Assembly: GCA_030268105.1 (NCBI GenBank)
Contig: BSDZ01000004.1
Coordinates: 4,695,001 to 4,759,000, forward strand
Direction: 5' to 3'
DNA from: Volvox africanus
Lineage: Eukaryota > Chlorophyta > Chlorophyceae > Chlamydomonadales > Volvocaceae
DNA length: 64,000 nt
A program made the translations under genes and the position numbers. Of the stretch, positions 23,242 through 36,681 are shown in pieces. How positions within the stretch are numbered: the first letter of the stretch is position 1; each line of letters opens with the position of its first letter. The notes beneath the pieces were generated by a model that saw only the letters and a list, made by a program, of their open reading frames with translations, ran no database searches and had not been told where the DNA came from.

Positions 23242-26200
23242 GCATACGGTCGCTCAAAGTAAGAGCGATGGAGAGGTGCTGCAGAAGACTGATTGCCCTC
23301 ATTTCGCTAGGAGCAAGGCGCTGATGTAGCTGGAAAATATGCGTTCTGGATACGTCTCTGTGCTGTTCGGTGTCGGTGCACGGGGCCACGACTACGGGAC
23401 TCAAGATTACCGTACTTTGTGCCAGAACAAATTATTTTTGAGTAGAGAAAGGGGTGGCATCTTTATCAGCTGTATGTATGTATCAGCGATAAGTATGGGT
23501 TGGGACCCGCGGCGCGCGGCGAGGCAGGGACGCTACGGAAGGGCGTGGACGTAGCGAAGTAAGGCGGGAAACGAACGGTCTACAAAACAGAGACCCCGCT
23601 TGATTCGCAAGTTCAAAAGGACAGGATTTACGTGGCTCCACGCACACGCGAATTAGGGATTGGGGGTTGAACTCAAAAGGACTGTGTGGGAGGTGCGGCT
23701 GAGTCCCCTAGCCCTGACACTCCTGCTCAGTACTGGACGGTATCTGCTTAGGTCCCAGAGCATGTCTTTCGTCCTACTGTCACGGGGATGACGGTGGTGC
23801 CCGGGAGCGTAAGGTATATTCTTGGTTAGCGGAGGGTGGGGCTTGGGAGGAGCTCAGTCATGAGGAGCTCTTAGGCGTTTACTTCTTCCTCTCAAGGTGC
23901 TGGCGGAACTATGTCAGGAACTAGCCAGCTCGTCTGGTGCAGGCGTAAATTTGTGTTTAATCTTTCTGGGGGCGGAATCCTTGGGCCGGATGGGTGTCGA
24001 GGGATGCATTCGAGAGACAGTTCGCGAATGTCTTACTGTTTCCTTGGAAGCTAGGGGGGAGTTCAATTCCGGTAAAGTCAAGTGGATTAGCTGGGACTGT
24101 TGGCGCGCCGTGCCAGGGCATAGGGCGCTCATTAAAGGCTTGTTGGAGATTTGCCTGCAGGAATGTCTCTTTCCCAAAGTTGCATTTCTGGGGCTTAGGT
24201 ACGATGGATATCGTTTAGACCTGTCCTGGGGTCAGGGCATGCAGCGATGATCGTGGAAAGGCTGCTTATCTTGCTTACTAATATCGACCGTACTGGCGGG
24301 CGCTAGGCTGTTTCAAAACATGTTTTTTGATGCACTTTTATAAAGAAAATAATTTTAACTTTCCCACTGCGGCTTCATACCTGCGGTTCTAAGTGCGCGG
24401 TTAAAAATATGTCGAGCGCTATGAAGATGCAAACGCACCCTGAAGTGGACGACAAGTTGGCATAAACCTGCCTCAGTAAAGTAATTTACATAGTGATAGA
24501 TTTCGCATCCTAGTTATGTCGGACTTTACTGGTCCGTAATAGGATAGGAAGGCGCCACGATAGCCGTCGGACGGTAGCCTTTTGGATTCAACACATCCGA
24601 CGTTGAGATCGACAGGCAGGAATCGACGCTTTTAAACTTCATGGATTGCCATATTGTATTCGTATTCATGAGTTCGTCTAATAAGCGGTTATGATTCTTG
24701 CTTGTAGATTGCGCCCACCAGAATGGCGGGAGCTCGACCCGTAACATCAATTCAATCCTGTACAGCCCGTACATGCAGGGCACTGACTCGTGGTAGGAAA
24801 TCGAGCGCGATGCAGAGTCCATTTTTCATAGTTATGCTGATGCATAACATCTTACATTGGAACGTGTTCATCTTTGTCACTCAGATGGTTCTACCTTTCC
24901 AGTCGCCCCAGGAAGTTCGTAAGGTCGTGTAAGGTCTTAATTGCAAGTCGACCTACCAGGAGCAACGGCAATTTATAGCGAGACTCAAGAGCAGACCTAG
25001 ATGCACGTATTAAGATCTGGCCCTCGCCTCTGTACGTTCTCTGCCGTGAGTTCTGTACCGTATGCGGCCGACAACCTGAGCCCTTCAGGTCCTCGTTTAT
25101 CAGTAGTTCCATTGGAGAGGGCATTGTTGATTATAACCCATATATACGAGCGATAGCTATGATAATTTCAACCATCATCATTTTTGTGTGTGAATAAAGT
25201 GCTTGAGGCCCTACGCCATAACTTAACGGCATACTGCTCAACGCATACGGTCATACGTTGCATCGTGTTCTTTCTAATTACGTTTACTCACCAATCTGCA
25301 ATCCACTTTGTGAACTGGCATCCTCAGGCCTATCATGAACCGTGATGTGGAATACCAGTGGGTACATATCACTGGAAGTAACCATAGCTATGTGTCATGT
25401 GCTGAACATGTTTAAACAAAATACTCATATAATTGCAACATGAACAGAGGTACTCGGATTGCAGGAGGGGACACTGTCAGCCCGTAGGCATGTGAGCTGT
25501 TTTGCGTCTCCTTTCTAATGATCATGCCTAATTAATATCCATATATAAATATATGCTTGAATTTCCTTACTGCTTGGAAGTCCTTGGCATCAGGCGTGCC
25601 ACGTCGTGTTCGTTGTAAGGTGGCAAGCGACTGGACCTGCTTAACTTGCATCCAGGCCGCGGGGCCGAAGTTACCCATACTCAAGGCAAGACCGCGAATA
25701 AAACAGATTCACACAAATTATCCTTGAAACATGATACCATGAGAATAAAGGCATTAGGCTTCAGTTGCGTGTGTTGTAGGGTCGTATGCGCTCTAATCAG
25801 CGTTTTACCGGTTCCACCCGCTTGCCCCCAGGAAAGGCCATTCCCCGCCATGCAGGCCATCAGCCGTTGGTTCGTGATGGCAAGGCTCAGTTCATTTTGA
25901 ATTATTTATGCCAACACATCGCCGGTGTGTTGTGCTGCTGTCTCAGTTAGCTGTCAACCTGTAATCTGTGAATTACCAACGGTAAGTCCCTCTTCCTAGG
26001 TCATCACGGATCTGGCCTAACAGAAGATGTTGAGACATTTGGCTGGGGCATGAAAGAACTAAGGATGTTTCGTTTCTGCATACGTACGTCTCTGCATTTC
26101 ACCCGACTGATTAGTTTCCGTATGTATGTTTCCGTACTTCACTCAACACGAATGCTCATGTGCTTGTCACAAGGTGCGTACAGGTTCCAACTGCAACATA

Positions 26201-26640
26201 TTTCGTATCTTAAGATGAAAACTTATCACCCACTGGCTCTAGATTCTCTGCAAGTTGCTATTCTTTCCTAAAAAAGGGAAATTCACGTAGTACGATATGT
26301 TGAGGCACACGTGCTTCTGGGAATTCATGCGAGGGCCGCTGTCACAGCACCCTACTGGTAGGTTCGTAGAGTGGTTGAAACACAACTGTGTTCCAGTCGC
26401 TGTCCTATCGCGCGCGGTGCTCGTCCAGCTGTGTGATCCAGCTCCCCATCTCTAGGATCTTTCCGAAGTTAGGGTCATGGCTCATTTAAACCCAACCCCC
26501 TCTTCTCCAGGACGGGTCAGCCAGCAAAGTGGCGAATGAACTGCTTGGCCCTCCAGCAACCAGCAGGAGTCTCGAGATGATCATGTTAAGATGCGGCCCT
26601 TCTGCGACAGGCCAGGACGGGCCTTCCCCTCCCGTAACCC
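23242..26640. other. Intergenic stretch with no recognised gene
   Basis: It begins with the 3' region of the Virilizer gene, where I did not find the volvocine TGTAA polyadenylation signal within several hundred bases of the stop. From about 24.3 to 25.6 kb the DNA is clearly AT-richer. Open frames here are short, with no family resemblance I can name. Confidence 0.45.
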
Positions 26641-26674
26641 CCTTGACTCAGCGCTTAGTTCATCGCAGTGGCTC

Positions 26675-26815
26675 GAAGCGTGTCGGTGTTTGCAGGCCGC
26701 TTTAACTGGCTGCCTTCCCTTCTCGAGAACAATGGGGAGTGCGGACTGCCCGCGGAAAAACCTCTGTGTACCCTCTGGCTGTCAGAGTCCGTGGTCCTCG
26801 CTGCTTGCCGGGCTG
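26675..26815 (-). repeat. Dispersed repeat, copy 2 (single 38-bp unit)
   Basis: Read on the minus strand, this block matches the repeat at 7505-7800: the CAAGCAGCGAGGA flank, one copy of the CGGACTCTGACAGCCAGAGG unit with small insertions, the CGCGGGCAGTCCGCA flank, TTCTCGAG, and the GCGGCCTGCAAACACCG end. The single unit suggests the five-unit array at 7.5 kb arose by later expansion, or that this copy contracted. Confidence 0.7.
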
Positions 26816-28596
26816 TTTGGGGTTTGACACTAGTGTGTGATGTAGGTGTGTTTGCACACAACTCTAGGGTGAGATGACACCGATCGCGTATCAGGACCAA
26901 CACGAACGCCAGCAACGACAGTACCGATACACGATCGAGCATGCACAGATGTATTCTGCGGGGCAGCATTTTTCAGCTAAATGGTGCTCAGTGTTCAAAA
27001 GTCGCTTCATTCGTGCGGTTATTGCATGTACTGCACAGAGGAGTCACCCTGCTCCTCACATAACATCAGGCCTCACTCCTCCTAGCATCTGAAGTGTGTA
27101 CGACAGGGGTTGGCACTCCAGAAGGTGAAACCCTCCGTTGGCTATGTTGGATAACGGAGGAGTGTTTCACCAGGCGGCCATTGCAGCTGGCATGTATTGA
27201 GCTCTATCCGACACGGTTTGTTGAGTGAGAATCCACGGGGGTGGGGGGTGGGCCTTAAGGTGGGAATGGCCGCATGCAGCTCACAAGTAAAAGCAAAGAC
27301 GGTCTTAACTTCATGGACCTAGTTTAGCGCATAATTGTCGAATTCTTACATCTTGCCATCCAAGCTGACGTCCGCGGAAGTCCGCCTCGCTAGCGGTCAG
27401 GGCCTGACGGAACAGCGTCCACTTCCAAATCAGTTGCTCCTCTCAGTGCTTCACCAGAGTTCATCTTTCCACCCAGACTATAATGTTATTGGATATTTTG
27501 TCCTAAACACACGCAACAGAACTTATGGGACACTTTCCGTACGTTGGTCGTCCTTCAGCCAATGATCAACCGTCCAACCAGCTCACACTATTCTAATCGG
27601 GGCTTCTAAGTCCCATCACTATTGGCTTAATTTAGAAATGGCGGGGCACCCGCAGTGTGTCTCGTCTGGATCGTGGCATGATATCCCCCTGAACCAATGC
27701 CTCCGGCTCCGGAGCTATACGGTGGAGTGCGCGGACCACCGCCTATCTTTGCCGTCCTTGGAGCTGCATCTGGTCTGCAGCTGTCACCCCCGCGGCGTCA
27801 TTCCCTGCCTGACGTACCCCAAACCTGAGTGCCCCGTGTCCGGAATGGCTGAAGGGGCATTCTGCTGAACCCCTTACTCAAAGGTCCTTCGAGGATGGGT
27901 TGGTGATATGTCATCTGGCGTGGCCTAGGCCCGTCTCGTCTGGGCTCGTCTCGTTCACCTTGGCCTATACCTCCGCCGAGGGAAAGAAAAACGAAGAACT
28001 GGAAGCGCGACAGGAATAAAGGAACCGAACATTTCCAAAATTCACAAAGTAGAGCTTGCTGAACTTTGCAATAGGGGTGCCGAGAATTGCATTAACGAAC
28101 TTGACGATATTGGGCACAATTTATTATCATCTCATTCGTAAAACTGGCGAACGAATTACCCCCCTAACGTGTTGATGTACCTGCATAATATTGATTCACC
28201 TAGCTTGCATGTGCATAGTTGACCTAGCTATATTGCCTCCTTTCTAGAAACGCTTGCGCCCACCTACGGCCTTTGCTACAAGGACAAGGCCTGCGCACTT
28301 AGAAATACTTCCATAATCTTATAAACAGTAGGATGAAATAATGTTTAATTATTAAGCTTTCGTACTGTTGAGTTACTTCAGTCACCTTTGACATGAATGA
28401 TCAACAAACCAAGGGGAGTTGCTTTTGCCGTAGATGACATGAAATTTGCTTCAATAACTTATGTCCATTTATACGCGTATATGATCTTAACGTTCTACTG
28501 TGACAAGTTCGAACCTCTACTAGAATTAACCCGAACTGGTTCGACAGCTCTTACCTCTGGGCGACACCCTTTTATATGCGCAAATGAGAGGATACA

Positions 28597-28748
28597 AGAT
28601 GATTCCTAAGTGTATATTTGAATCTCTGGTATTCGTGGCTTCGGCTGTGCTGAAAGCCCAGACTTACCACCTCTGCCGTACTGGTGGCCCCTGCCAGCGC
28701 GACCCTCAGATTCTACCATTTCCTGAAAACCTAAAGGAGGATTTTCAG
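28597..28748 (+). other. Unidentified exon-like stretch
   Basis: An open frame runs through FESLVFVASAVLKAQTYHLC and a Cys-containing segment to KEDFQ. It ends at a plausible donor (CAG|GTGATA). A possible following exon starts after CTCGCAG near 28790 and opens GTMCSGQNYPVPTG. I recognise no family, and no start codon or linked series is established. Confidence 0.2.
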
Positions 28749-29598
28749 GTGATAATCATCTGGAGATGTGGTTTGGTGTTCTCGCAGGGCACGATGTGTT
28801 CGGGACAAAACTACCCAGTCCCCACCGGTGCACCCAAGCACACACTTTCGCGAGATCACTGCGACGACAAACTGCCGCATCAACCGCCACCATTAAGATT
28901 TACATTCATGTAGCACCAAAATTCTGTCTTCATAGGAACACCGTGCATGCATGTCCGTGACGTGTTCGGCATTTGCAGCAGTGGTGCCGACTCAATGCTC
29001 GTGGCAACTTGGGGATGCTAGACCGCAAACCGTGCGGTTATTAACCAAGCCTGGTTAACTTGTTTACTTCACCGTAATATTGTGCTCAGTACTCGATACA
29101 GATTGCTGAAACCCGATGTGCATGAGGTACGAAGTCCAGCCGACTTACGACAGCGCGACCATCTTCCCCTAGTTTCCCATTGCCAGGGCATTATCTTCCC
29201 GCGTGGCGGCTCATATCAAATATCTACTGCCCTGTTCTGAACTTTTGGTAATTGTTGCTGCCGATGGTATGCTATCTGGCCTTTCCCTACCCTCACAAGA
29301 ATGCCCATACCAACCCTGCATCCCAAACGTACGATAGTTTGAGATTCGCAATCTGTACACGGATCGTCAGCGGGGCGCCCGCCTTAACATTTTTTTGAAG
29401 TTCCGTTGCTACACACCCGCCATCGTGTCCATGCGGGCACATTGTGTTCATTTCGCAAATGCCACCCTGCTTGGGGCCATTGTCGCTCAGTCCTGATCAG
29501 AAGTGCGACTTCTGCATCATCGTCCATTGAGGCTTTTGCCATTGAGGCTACAGCGTGCTGTGATAAATGATGCTATGACACGCTAAGGCGTGTTGCAG

Positions 29599-29765
29599 GC
29601 ACCTTTGACTACCAGGACATGGAACAAGTGGTCCTAGGGTTCGTGCCCGCCGGTGGGATGGGCATTCCGCGCGACACGTTTTGGGAGGTTCTCAATCGTG
29701 ACCTGGCCAAGGCCGTGTGGGCGCAGTTCCCCATCCGCGGATTGTTCATCCGACTGGAGGTACAG
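29599..29765 (+). other. Unidentified exon-like stretch
   Basis: Bounded by a good acceptor (TTGCAG) and donor (CAG|GTACGT). The frame reads through VVLGFVPAGGMGIPRDTFWE and WAQFPIRGLFIRLEVQ with balanced codon use, which looks coding. A second open stretch at about 29932-30146 (containing VSDIEPWVSIINNFPRCDGM, ending in TGA) follows in the same strand, but the phase does not match a simple join. No family recognised. Confidence 0.35.
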
Positions 29766-29931
29766 GTACGTACGGAAGCTGGATTCGAAACAGAAATGTT
29801 TAAATAGCTGGAGTGATTTGGCGTTTTCCACTTTGCGCCTATTACTCCCCATCACCCGCTGCCTCTCACCCAAATGAGGACCCCACGCCAAGCGCAGGGT
29901 ATGTCTTCTGGCGGCATTGCAGGTCACCGTT

Positions 29932-30146
29932 CCTCCATCGTCACTGTGAGCGATATCGAGCCTTGGGTTTCTATCATCAACAACTTCCCCAGATGTGACG
30001 GTATGGATACGGACGTGGGCAACAAGGCATGCCACATCACCCCCACCTGGAGCGATGGAGACCCCGAGAGCCCCACTCTTGCCCTCATCGCGGCCAATAA
30101 GACCGGTACTCACGACAAGCCGCGCACCTGGGACACGTGCGCATGA
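29932..30146 (+). other. Unidentified exon-like stretch with stop codon
   Basis: Preceded by GCATTGCAG, this frame contains HITPTWSDGDPESPTLALIA and ends TWDTCA before TGA at 30144-30146. It has codon use like coding DNA and could be a terminal exon of the same gene as 29599-29765. Joining the two needs an unrecognised donor or a phase change. No family recognised. Confidence 0.3.
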
Positions 30147-32117
30147 TGACACACACACGCATCGAGTTGGCATGGTCGCTGCAGGGACGCCTTAGATGTG
30201 TATGCCGTACACAGCAGGTTTCTTCTTTCGCGGTAAGGCGGGGGATCCTGTGCAGGAAATACAGCCACCCCGCAGGTGCTGGTAGGAGGGTACGGCCATT
30301 AGAGATCCAACGTGTCAGGCAATTTGCTCCGGTGGTGCTGATCTAGCCCAAAAACTCTAGGAAAGGAAAGGTGGGAGGGCTTATGAAAACAGCGCTCCGA
30401 AAACCTCTTTACCCGTGCTTGAAGGCCAAACGCATACAATTCGGAGGAATGACATCGATAAGTGTTCGGCATCTTAGAAATCATGCTCGGCGGGCGCGTA
30501 AGCCTGATTGAAAGGACGATGCAGGGTTTGGGGCAAATCAAACAACTGCGTATCAGTGTGTCCGTGGCCCAGCCACGTTTCGGAGGCACGCAGTTAATGA
30601 AATCATTTTGAACCTGACATCTCAACTGTTGTGTGTGGGATAGGGGCGTACATCACCCGTGGCCACTAACCTGGCAGTCCCTACCTTCCCCGGTGTTTCG
30701 GGGCACCCTCATCCAGTCTCCCATGCCGACTTCTCCGAAATCAGTGGTTTTCCCAGGTTCAGCACCCACCACCAGCATCCAGTGGAATCTGCCGAATCAA
30801 CTAAGGCGTCAACTCCGCAACTGGTCAGCTCGCAGGTCAATTTAATTGGGGTCGTCACCGTCCATCGACATGGGGTCACCTTGCCCTACACATTAGGAAA
30901 TTTGGCCCGCTCTCGGTCGGGACAGAACCTGGAACTGTATTGTTACTAAAGTCGTCAAGGGGCTCGAGCAGTACTGTTTTTAAGCAGAGAAATGTTTAGC
31001 TAGCCTCTCTCCTAAAGCCAAGTGCTATTAACAGTTCCACCCAGCCGGCCTTCGACATAATCAGAGCGCTGTACTGTAATTTTGATGTCGTGTCGTGAGT
31101 AACTCCACGCGAAAGGGACATGTCCCAGCGCGTTCACGGGTTTCGGGTTGTTTTCTATTAATTGCGTGGACCTTCGTGCAACCGTATGCCCGTTTCGGTT
31201 ACATTCGAAAGCAAATGGTCCCCAGGCCAACAGCCTGGATCCAACATATGCTATAACAAGTCGACCCTTGCGTTATGTGTTTAAACTTGAGCTATTGGTA
31301 TCTTAATCGTATGAATTATAAAAACCTTCTGTAACTGTTAAGTTAACCCTGGTTAAACAACATAGGTTTAATAAAGATGCCGTGCATTCGATATTCTTAC
31401 AAGTGATCCAGCTTTTTATCTTAATGATACTTAATAACACCTTAGGGAAGCATTGTTAGGGTGTTTCAACGCGACCATGCTGTTGTTGTCCCGCCTGGAA
31501 TTCCATAGCTTCCATCGATTGGAATGCTGTAAGGGAAGCTCATCACCACAATGGTGCTATCAGACGATCTTGTGATAAGCAACAATCCGGTTGAACCTTA
31601 GAACCTTTTGGCGATACTGCCCTCTTCGCTCCTTTAAAATCATGTAGGCACATAAAACTCTTGTTTCATCTGCATGACATATACCCGTCTTAACCTTAAC
31701 CTGTCTATTTTGCGGTCGCAATTCTAAAGCATTTCCTGCCCGGCGACCCCCAGTGTGCCTCTATTATGCGCACACTCTCAGCCGCGTCGGGCTCAGCAAC
31801 CGTCTGGAAGTCCCGGGGCGCACATGTGCAGTCACATTGGTGCACTCATATTTCATTACACCCCCTCGTACAAACCCAACCTCATTTTTGGCTGCCATGC
31901 ACAACGTCCTCTCCCTCCCGAGACAACAACCCGTTCTTCCCCTCCGTTTGTGGCCGTTCTGCACCTTTCCTCAGCCATCCATTCGAAGTTCCTCTTTCTT
32001 TTTACCTCCTTTTTTTCTCAATTTAGCTGCACCTAATTCTTGGTGCAACCACCTGGCTCCATTTACTCGTTCGCACTCCTCCCCCGCTCGCACGACTTGG
32101 AAATTTCCGAAACACAG

Positions 32118-33127
32118 GTTCTTCCCACGCTAGGCGCGGTGGATCTAGTACATTTGGGCAGCTGCTGCAGGGCCCTTCACGCTGCCGCTTTCTCCGATGA
32201 CGTGGAGACCGGCATTAGTGTACTTGTATTAGGAAACTGAAGGTAAGGCACAGCGGGAATTGCACTGGGCCGGACTGGCTCAGCAACTAGAAATACGGTA
32301 AAGTTTGCGTTGTTTGCGACGACGGTCATAGCAACCCAGTCACGGCGTGGATGTGCGCTCTGCTGATCGGCGCACATGCGTGTTGGTTTTTCAGCCTGCC
32401 TCACCGGGGAGAAGGGATGGACGCGTGCGGCTGGGAGAGCGGCAAGTGGGTCGGCGAAACGGGTGGGGGAGGGCACGTCATATGTTGCCGCTGCCGCCGC
32501 CGCTGGTAAGGATTGGAGAGTTGAGACGCCATAATGTCCTTGCTTGGTTAGATTTGGGGTTGATGTTGGGGTTGGGGGGATAACGTTGTAGGTTTTGGCA
32601 TAACCAGCACGTACTTAGCGACTGATGTCGGGCCAGGTTGCGCGATCCACGGGGCGTTTTATCGCAGACGGATAGCATTCGAGAGGCTTAGTTAGCAATG
32701 TTCTGTGTAAGCCTGCCTGGTCCTCGTTGTAATGCGGCCTAGCCTGCTCCTGCTACTGGGGGCGCTGACGACGTCATGGTACACATACCTTATTAGTACC
32801 TGAACTCGGACAATGAGAGGTTTCCCGACAGCATCCCCGATTGGGGCCGTGCAGTGTAGCAGTATATAGAGCGTGCAAACACGCACCCGGGGCGCTAAGA
32901 AAACCAATCATATTAAATGGCAACATCTTTGGGCACTTATGTGAAATATTGACCTGCTGTGGTGAACAGTCCTCCCAGGACGCACAGGACACGGGATCCA
33001 AAACCCAAACCCGGCATTCATTGCTCCACAAGGGTGCTCCCACCCCGGCATTAATAGTATCAAAGTACGAAACACTCTGGCAGCATTTGATGCGGGGAGG
33101 TTCAAAAGCACCCACAAAGCCTCGCAA
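32118..33127 (+). CDS. Candidate F-box protein, fragment of gene model
   Basis: F-box proteins recruit substrates to SCF ubiquitin ligases through binding SKP1. An exon at 32118-32217 (acceptor CACAG; donor candidate ATTA|GTGTAC) encodes VLPTLGAVDLVHLGSCCRAL followed by HAAAFSDDVE. This fits the F-box pattern LP-x-L-x-x-x-DL-x-x-L-x-x-x-CR-x-L. A second exon at about 33066-33127 (donor CGCAA|GTAAGT) encodes YETLWQHLMRGG, like the end of an F-box (LW-x-x-L). Between them, 32393-32503 is open in one frame and may be an inserted exon. I found neither the start codon nor a substrate-binding domain. The call rests on about 45 residues and could be chance. Confidence 0.35.
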
Positions 33128-36100
33128 GTAAGTCGCAATTCGACACGCTCGCATACTGAGGGTGCCGAATGTTTAGATGTGAGGAGAGCGGCATTCCGGT
33201 TATGCGTATGGCAGGAGCATAGCAGCGGATGCGAGTTTGCCGCAGCATTTCATCCAATGATAGGATTTTTAATCGCCCCCTCTTGCTGCAGCCGATGGAG
33301 GGAACGGTCGCTCAGATATGGGTGTTCACAGTCCCCTTTGGCCGGGGTATGCTTATATAAGTGCACAATGGATCGTTAACATGTGTACGAGTCCAGCAAC
33401 CCATTCAAGTCAGCAGCAAGAGTTGAGAGTCCTATGACCAGGAGGTGTTCCTAAACCTGTTTTCATACCTGCGGTCATAGGCAGTGTCAAGGTTAAGACT
33501 TCGCTGAGGATGTAAACACGCCCACTGGGTCCCCCTCACTCCATTATTCTTCACCATGTCCTTCCTCCCCATGTCTACAGTCTACGTCCTACAGCGATTC
33601 CGCCGCGCAACCACCCACACAACCTGCTGGACCGCTTGTCTGGTCCTGTGTAAACCATAGTGACGTACTGCCCACACTTAGCAAATAGCCTAAACCCCAA
33701 GACTCAGCTGGTGATCAAGTCATTCGAAGTGTCTGCACCGTTCCTATCTCACCTGTCAGGAGAGATCCATGTAAAAATGCGTGTGGGGCGCACCTACGGT
33801 GGCCTCACTCCGTCTCTTGTCCCACGTAAACGATCTGGCAGAGAGTTGAACCTCGCTCCAGGGTAGGGCCTGAGGTGCTACTTCCACGCACCGCGAATGA
33901 GACCCTCCCAAGGCGGGTATGAAGTCAATTCTCGAAGTTCATTAGCCAAATATCCACTACGAACAGAACAACGCCCTCAAAGCACACTGACATGAACTGC
34001 GCGGTTGCAATCAAGTGCCAGCAGTGCTTGACAATGTGCCAGTGAGTAACTTCTAATGCCCCGTGCCTGAACTATCAAACTCCACACATAACACACACCA
34101 TCAGATCATTCACGACATGCTGAGCAGACTTACCGGCACTGTATTCTTTACGTACATGAACATGAAGCTCGTCCCAACAGGACAGTACCGCACAAATAAT
34201 CAATCCTGACGGCCAGCCTACCAATAGCAAAGAGCAGCACCCCGCGTACGGATGATACACATAGTTGTGAAAATTCGGCTCATTCTACAGTTCCAGCACA
34301 AATCTGGACAGCGGGCCACGAGGCACCCACGCGCACTCCGCCATCAGTCTTTTCCTATCAGTATTTTGTTTTCCTATTTCATGCCGGGGCCCCGACCTGC
34401 GGACGATGTTTCGGTTTGTACTCAATCCTTGCAATTGTGATGTGCGGTCGGCATTGCCGCCATCCCTCGTTGACTCGTCCATTGCCTTAGCCGAATGAAA
34501 TCCTCAGGGGAGCGCTTCCATATGCGGACCCCTCCACGCAACCCATGGACGTTTTTTTCGTCTTCTCCTCCATCCCTCTCCCGTTCCCGACAATCCCTCC
34601 CGTTCCATAAAACCGCCACAAGGCCTCGAAATGTCTGCCGAATACTGGATTGGAACCGCACACCGAAAATGGCCCCGACAGGGAAGCTGTCTGTCTGTCT
34701 GTCTGTCTGTCATATGGTGCCTGTCACTCGGTGGCTACTCTTCCTCCGTCACAGTATACCCCACATGAGGGTCTACAACGCCTTATACTCCGTCATCCAC
34801 CCAAGCACCAGCATCAGCATCAGGCATCAGGCACACCAAAATATTGGTGTGAACGACCCGGCGCAAAAGATTGGTGGCTTGGATAATGTGAAAGGCGGCA
34901 GGCTGCGTACTGAGAAGGTACGCAAGGGGAAAACAAATGCATTGCGTGGTGATTATGGACCTCTGTCCTGATGGCCGACCTCCGCAAATGTCCTCTGGTC
35001 AGCTGCCTAATACCTGGGGTCACTCACTCCGCCATAGCTGCATGTGGCAGCAGACCTTCATGCACAAACCTCTAACCCACGACATCAGCCTCACAAGTTA
35101 AGGGAAGGGTGGAAATAGACGCATTTGCAACCAGGCATCAGGAAAGGGTGGCCCGGTCGTCGCAGCCGTTGGTGCTGCTGGCGGTGGCGCACAATACCAC
35201 GGAGCCGAGCCCTTACGACCCGATCTGGTCAGTTGCTACGTGTCCGCTGGCTGGCTGCCGGGGCCCCGCCTCCCAATGTGTTTCTGCAGGCATTATCAGA
35301 CGCCATACATCCGCACCGCGCCATTCAACGGGATCTTACCCCAGGTCTACGTACGGCAGCCAGCCTTACATCGAAACGTCGCGCTACAAAAGGCTGGTCT
35401 AGGATGCCTTGATGGAATCGCAGTGGGCGTTTTTGCGGATAGGTTCCATAATTTCAAATGAGATTCAACGCCGATCACGAGCGTTGCAGTACATGAGTGC
35501 CGTACGACATCGGGAGTACATGTACAACTGAGGGCTGGTGACATACCGTACATACACGACACGCATCCTGCACGCCCCTTTTTTCTCCGTTACCCTTTCC
35601 ATCCGGCCCACATTTCAGATGTTTGGCAGCAACAGCACAACCACAGCGCTGCCCCGGGTACCTGGTAGACAAACATAGACAGACGGACAAAGATACGTAT
35701 GGATAGACCCCGCCTCCCGGGGAACAGGACAGTGAGTACATCACCTGAGGGTCTTTTTCCCAGGTGACGGTGTTCCATATACACTGGGGATTTGTGACCG
35801 ATATGCAATCTAGGTACCTGACTGCAATCTAGAGGAAAGCCTCCGCAGCCTGACGTGTCCGCGAAGGGCAAATCGTTTCTGAAGCCCCGTCGACCTCAGA
35901 GGCCCCCTGACCCGCGCAAGACTTCTACCCCTAGCACGCTACGATTCTACCACCACTGCCCAAGATACTGGGCAGGTTTAACAGCGTATCAACGAATATG
36001 TTCCCTGCCGCGTGCAGCCCTAATAATCCTGCTTGTGGACCTCGGCGCTTGCGGTTTTGCACTAGCATCTCTGTGAGCATCAGAAATCGCCGAGGCTGTC

Positions 36101-36681
36101 CGTGCGATCGGGGACCCATGGCTCCCATTCTGGATCCAACAAATCAAAATAACTTGTACGAGTTTCCGGACTACCTACTACAACACCTATCCTTGGTCCA
36201 CAGTCAACGGGCTCTTTGACCACATTGGCCGTACCGACAAAGATAGGGTTGCGGGCCCCAGGTTGGGGCATGACTAAGTTCAGGCCGCTGTGTGGCCAGA
36301 AACACAATGCGATGCAAGCACGGAAACGGTATGCGGAGAGAGAGGCGGCGTGGCTGTTGTGATGGCGTGCAGCGGAGAGCTGAGAGGAAATGATTGCGAC
36401 GGTCAGTCGGCCACGACGCGGTTGCTACCGCTGGTACGGGTTGCTGTTGCTGGCAGCGGTGCTTTAAGCACTGCCATTACCGTCACTACCGCTGGTACGA
36501 CGCATATGACAGTAGTGATGCTTCTTCCGCGGTCGCGCTTTCTGCTGCTTCCACGACGCTTCTATACCTATTAATACTGCTGCTGGTGCTGCTATTGCTG
36601 GTGCTGGTGCTGGTGGCGGCAGCTTGCTGCTGTGCTGCTACTGCTGTTGACGGCGCCAGCTTGCTACCGCCGTTGGCAGCA
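33128..36681. other. Unassigned stretch with several exon-like pieces
   Basis: Plus-strand pieces look coding but could not be joined into a gene: about 35110-35229 (AFATRHQERVARSSQPLVLL, then VAHNTTEPSPYDPIW, donor GTCAGT); about 35290-35344 (ALSDAIHPHRAIQRDLTP); and 35764-35813 (VTVFHIHWGFVTDMQS, between CCCAG and GTACC). Near 36.07-36.27 kb, two overlapping frames are each open to a stop. If these belong to one gene it may be the remainder of the F-box candidate upstream. No family recognised. Confidence 0.3.
34687..34711. repeat. TCTG tetranucleotide microsatellite
   Basis: About six CTGT units in a row, in DNA with no assigned gene. Confidence 0.9.

Larger units (their letters stand above)
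26830..32117. other. Mostly unassigned stretch
   Basis: No complete gene can be built here. Isolated exon-like stretches on the plus strand are listed separately (28.6, 29.6 and 29.9 kb). From 31.3 to 31.7 kb the DNA is AT-rich with nothing recognisable. Confidence 0.4.
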
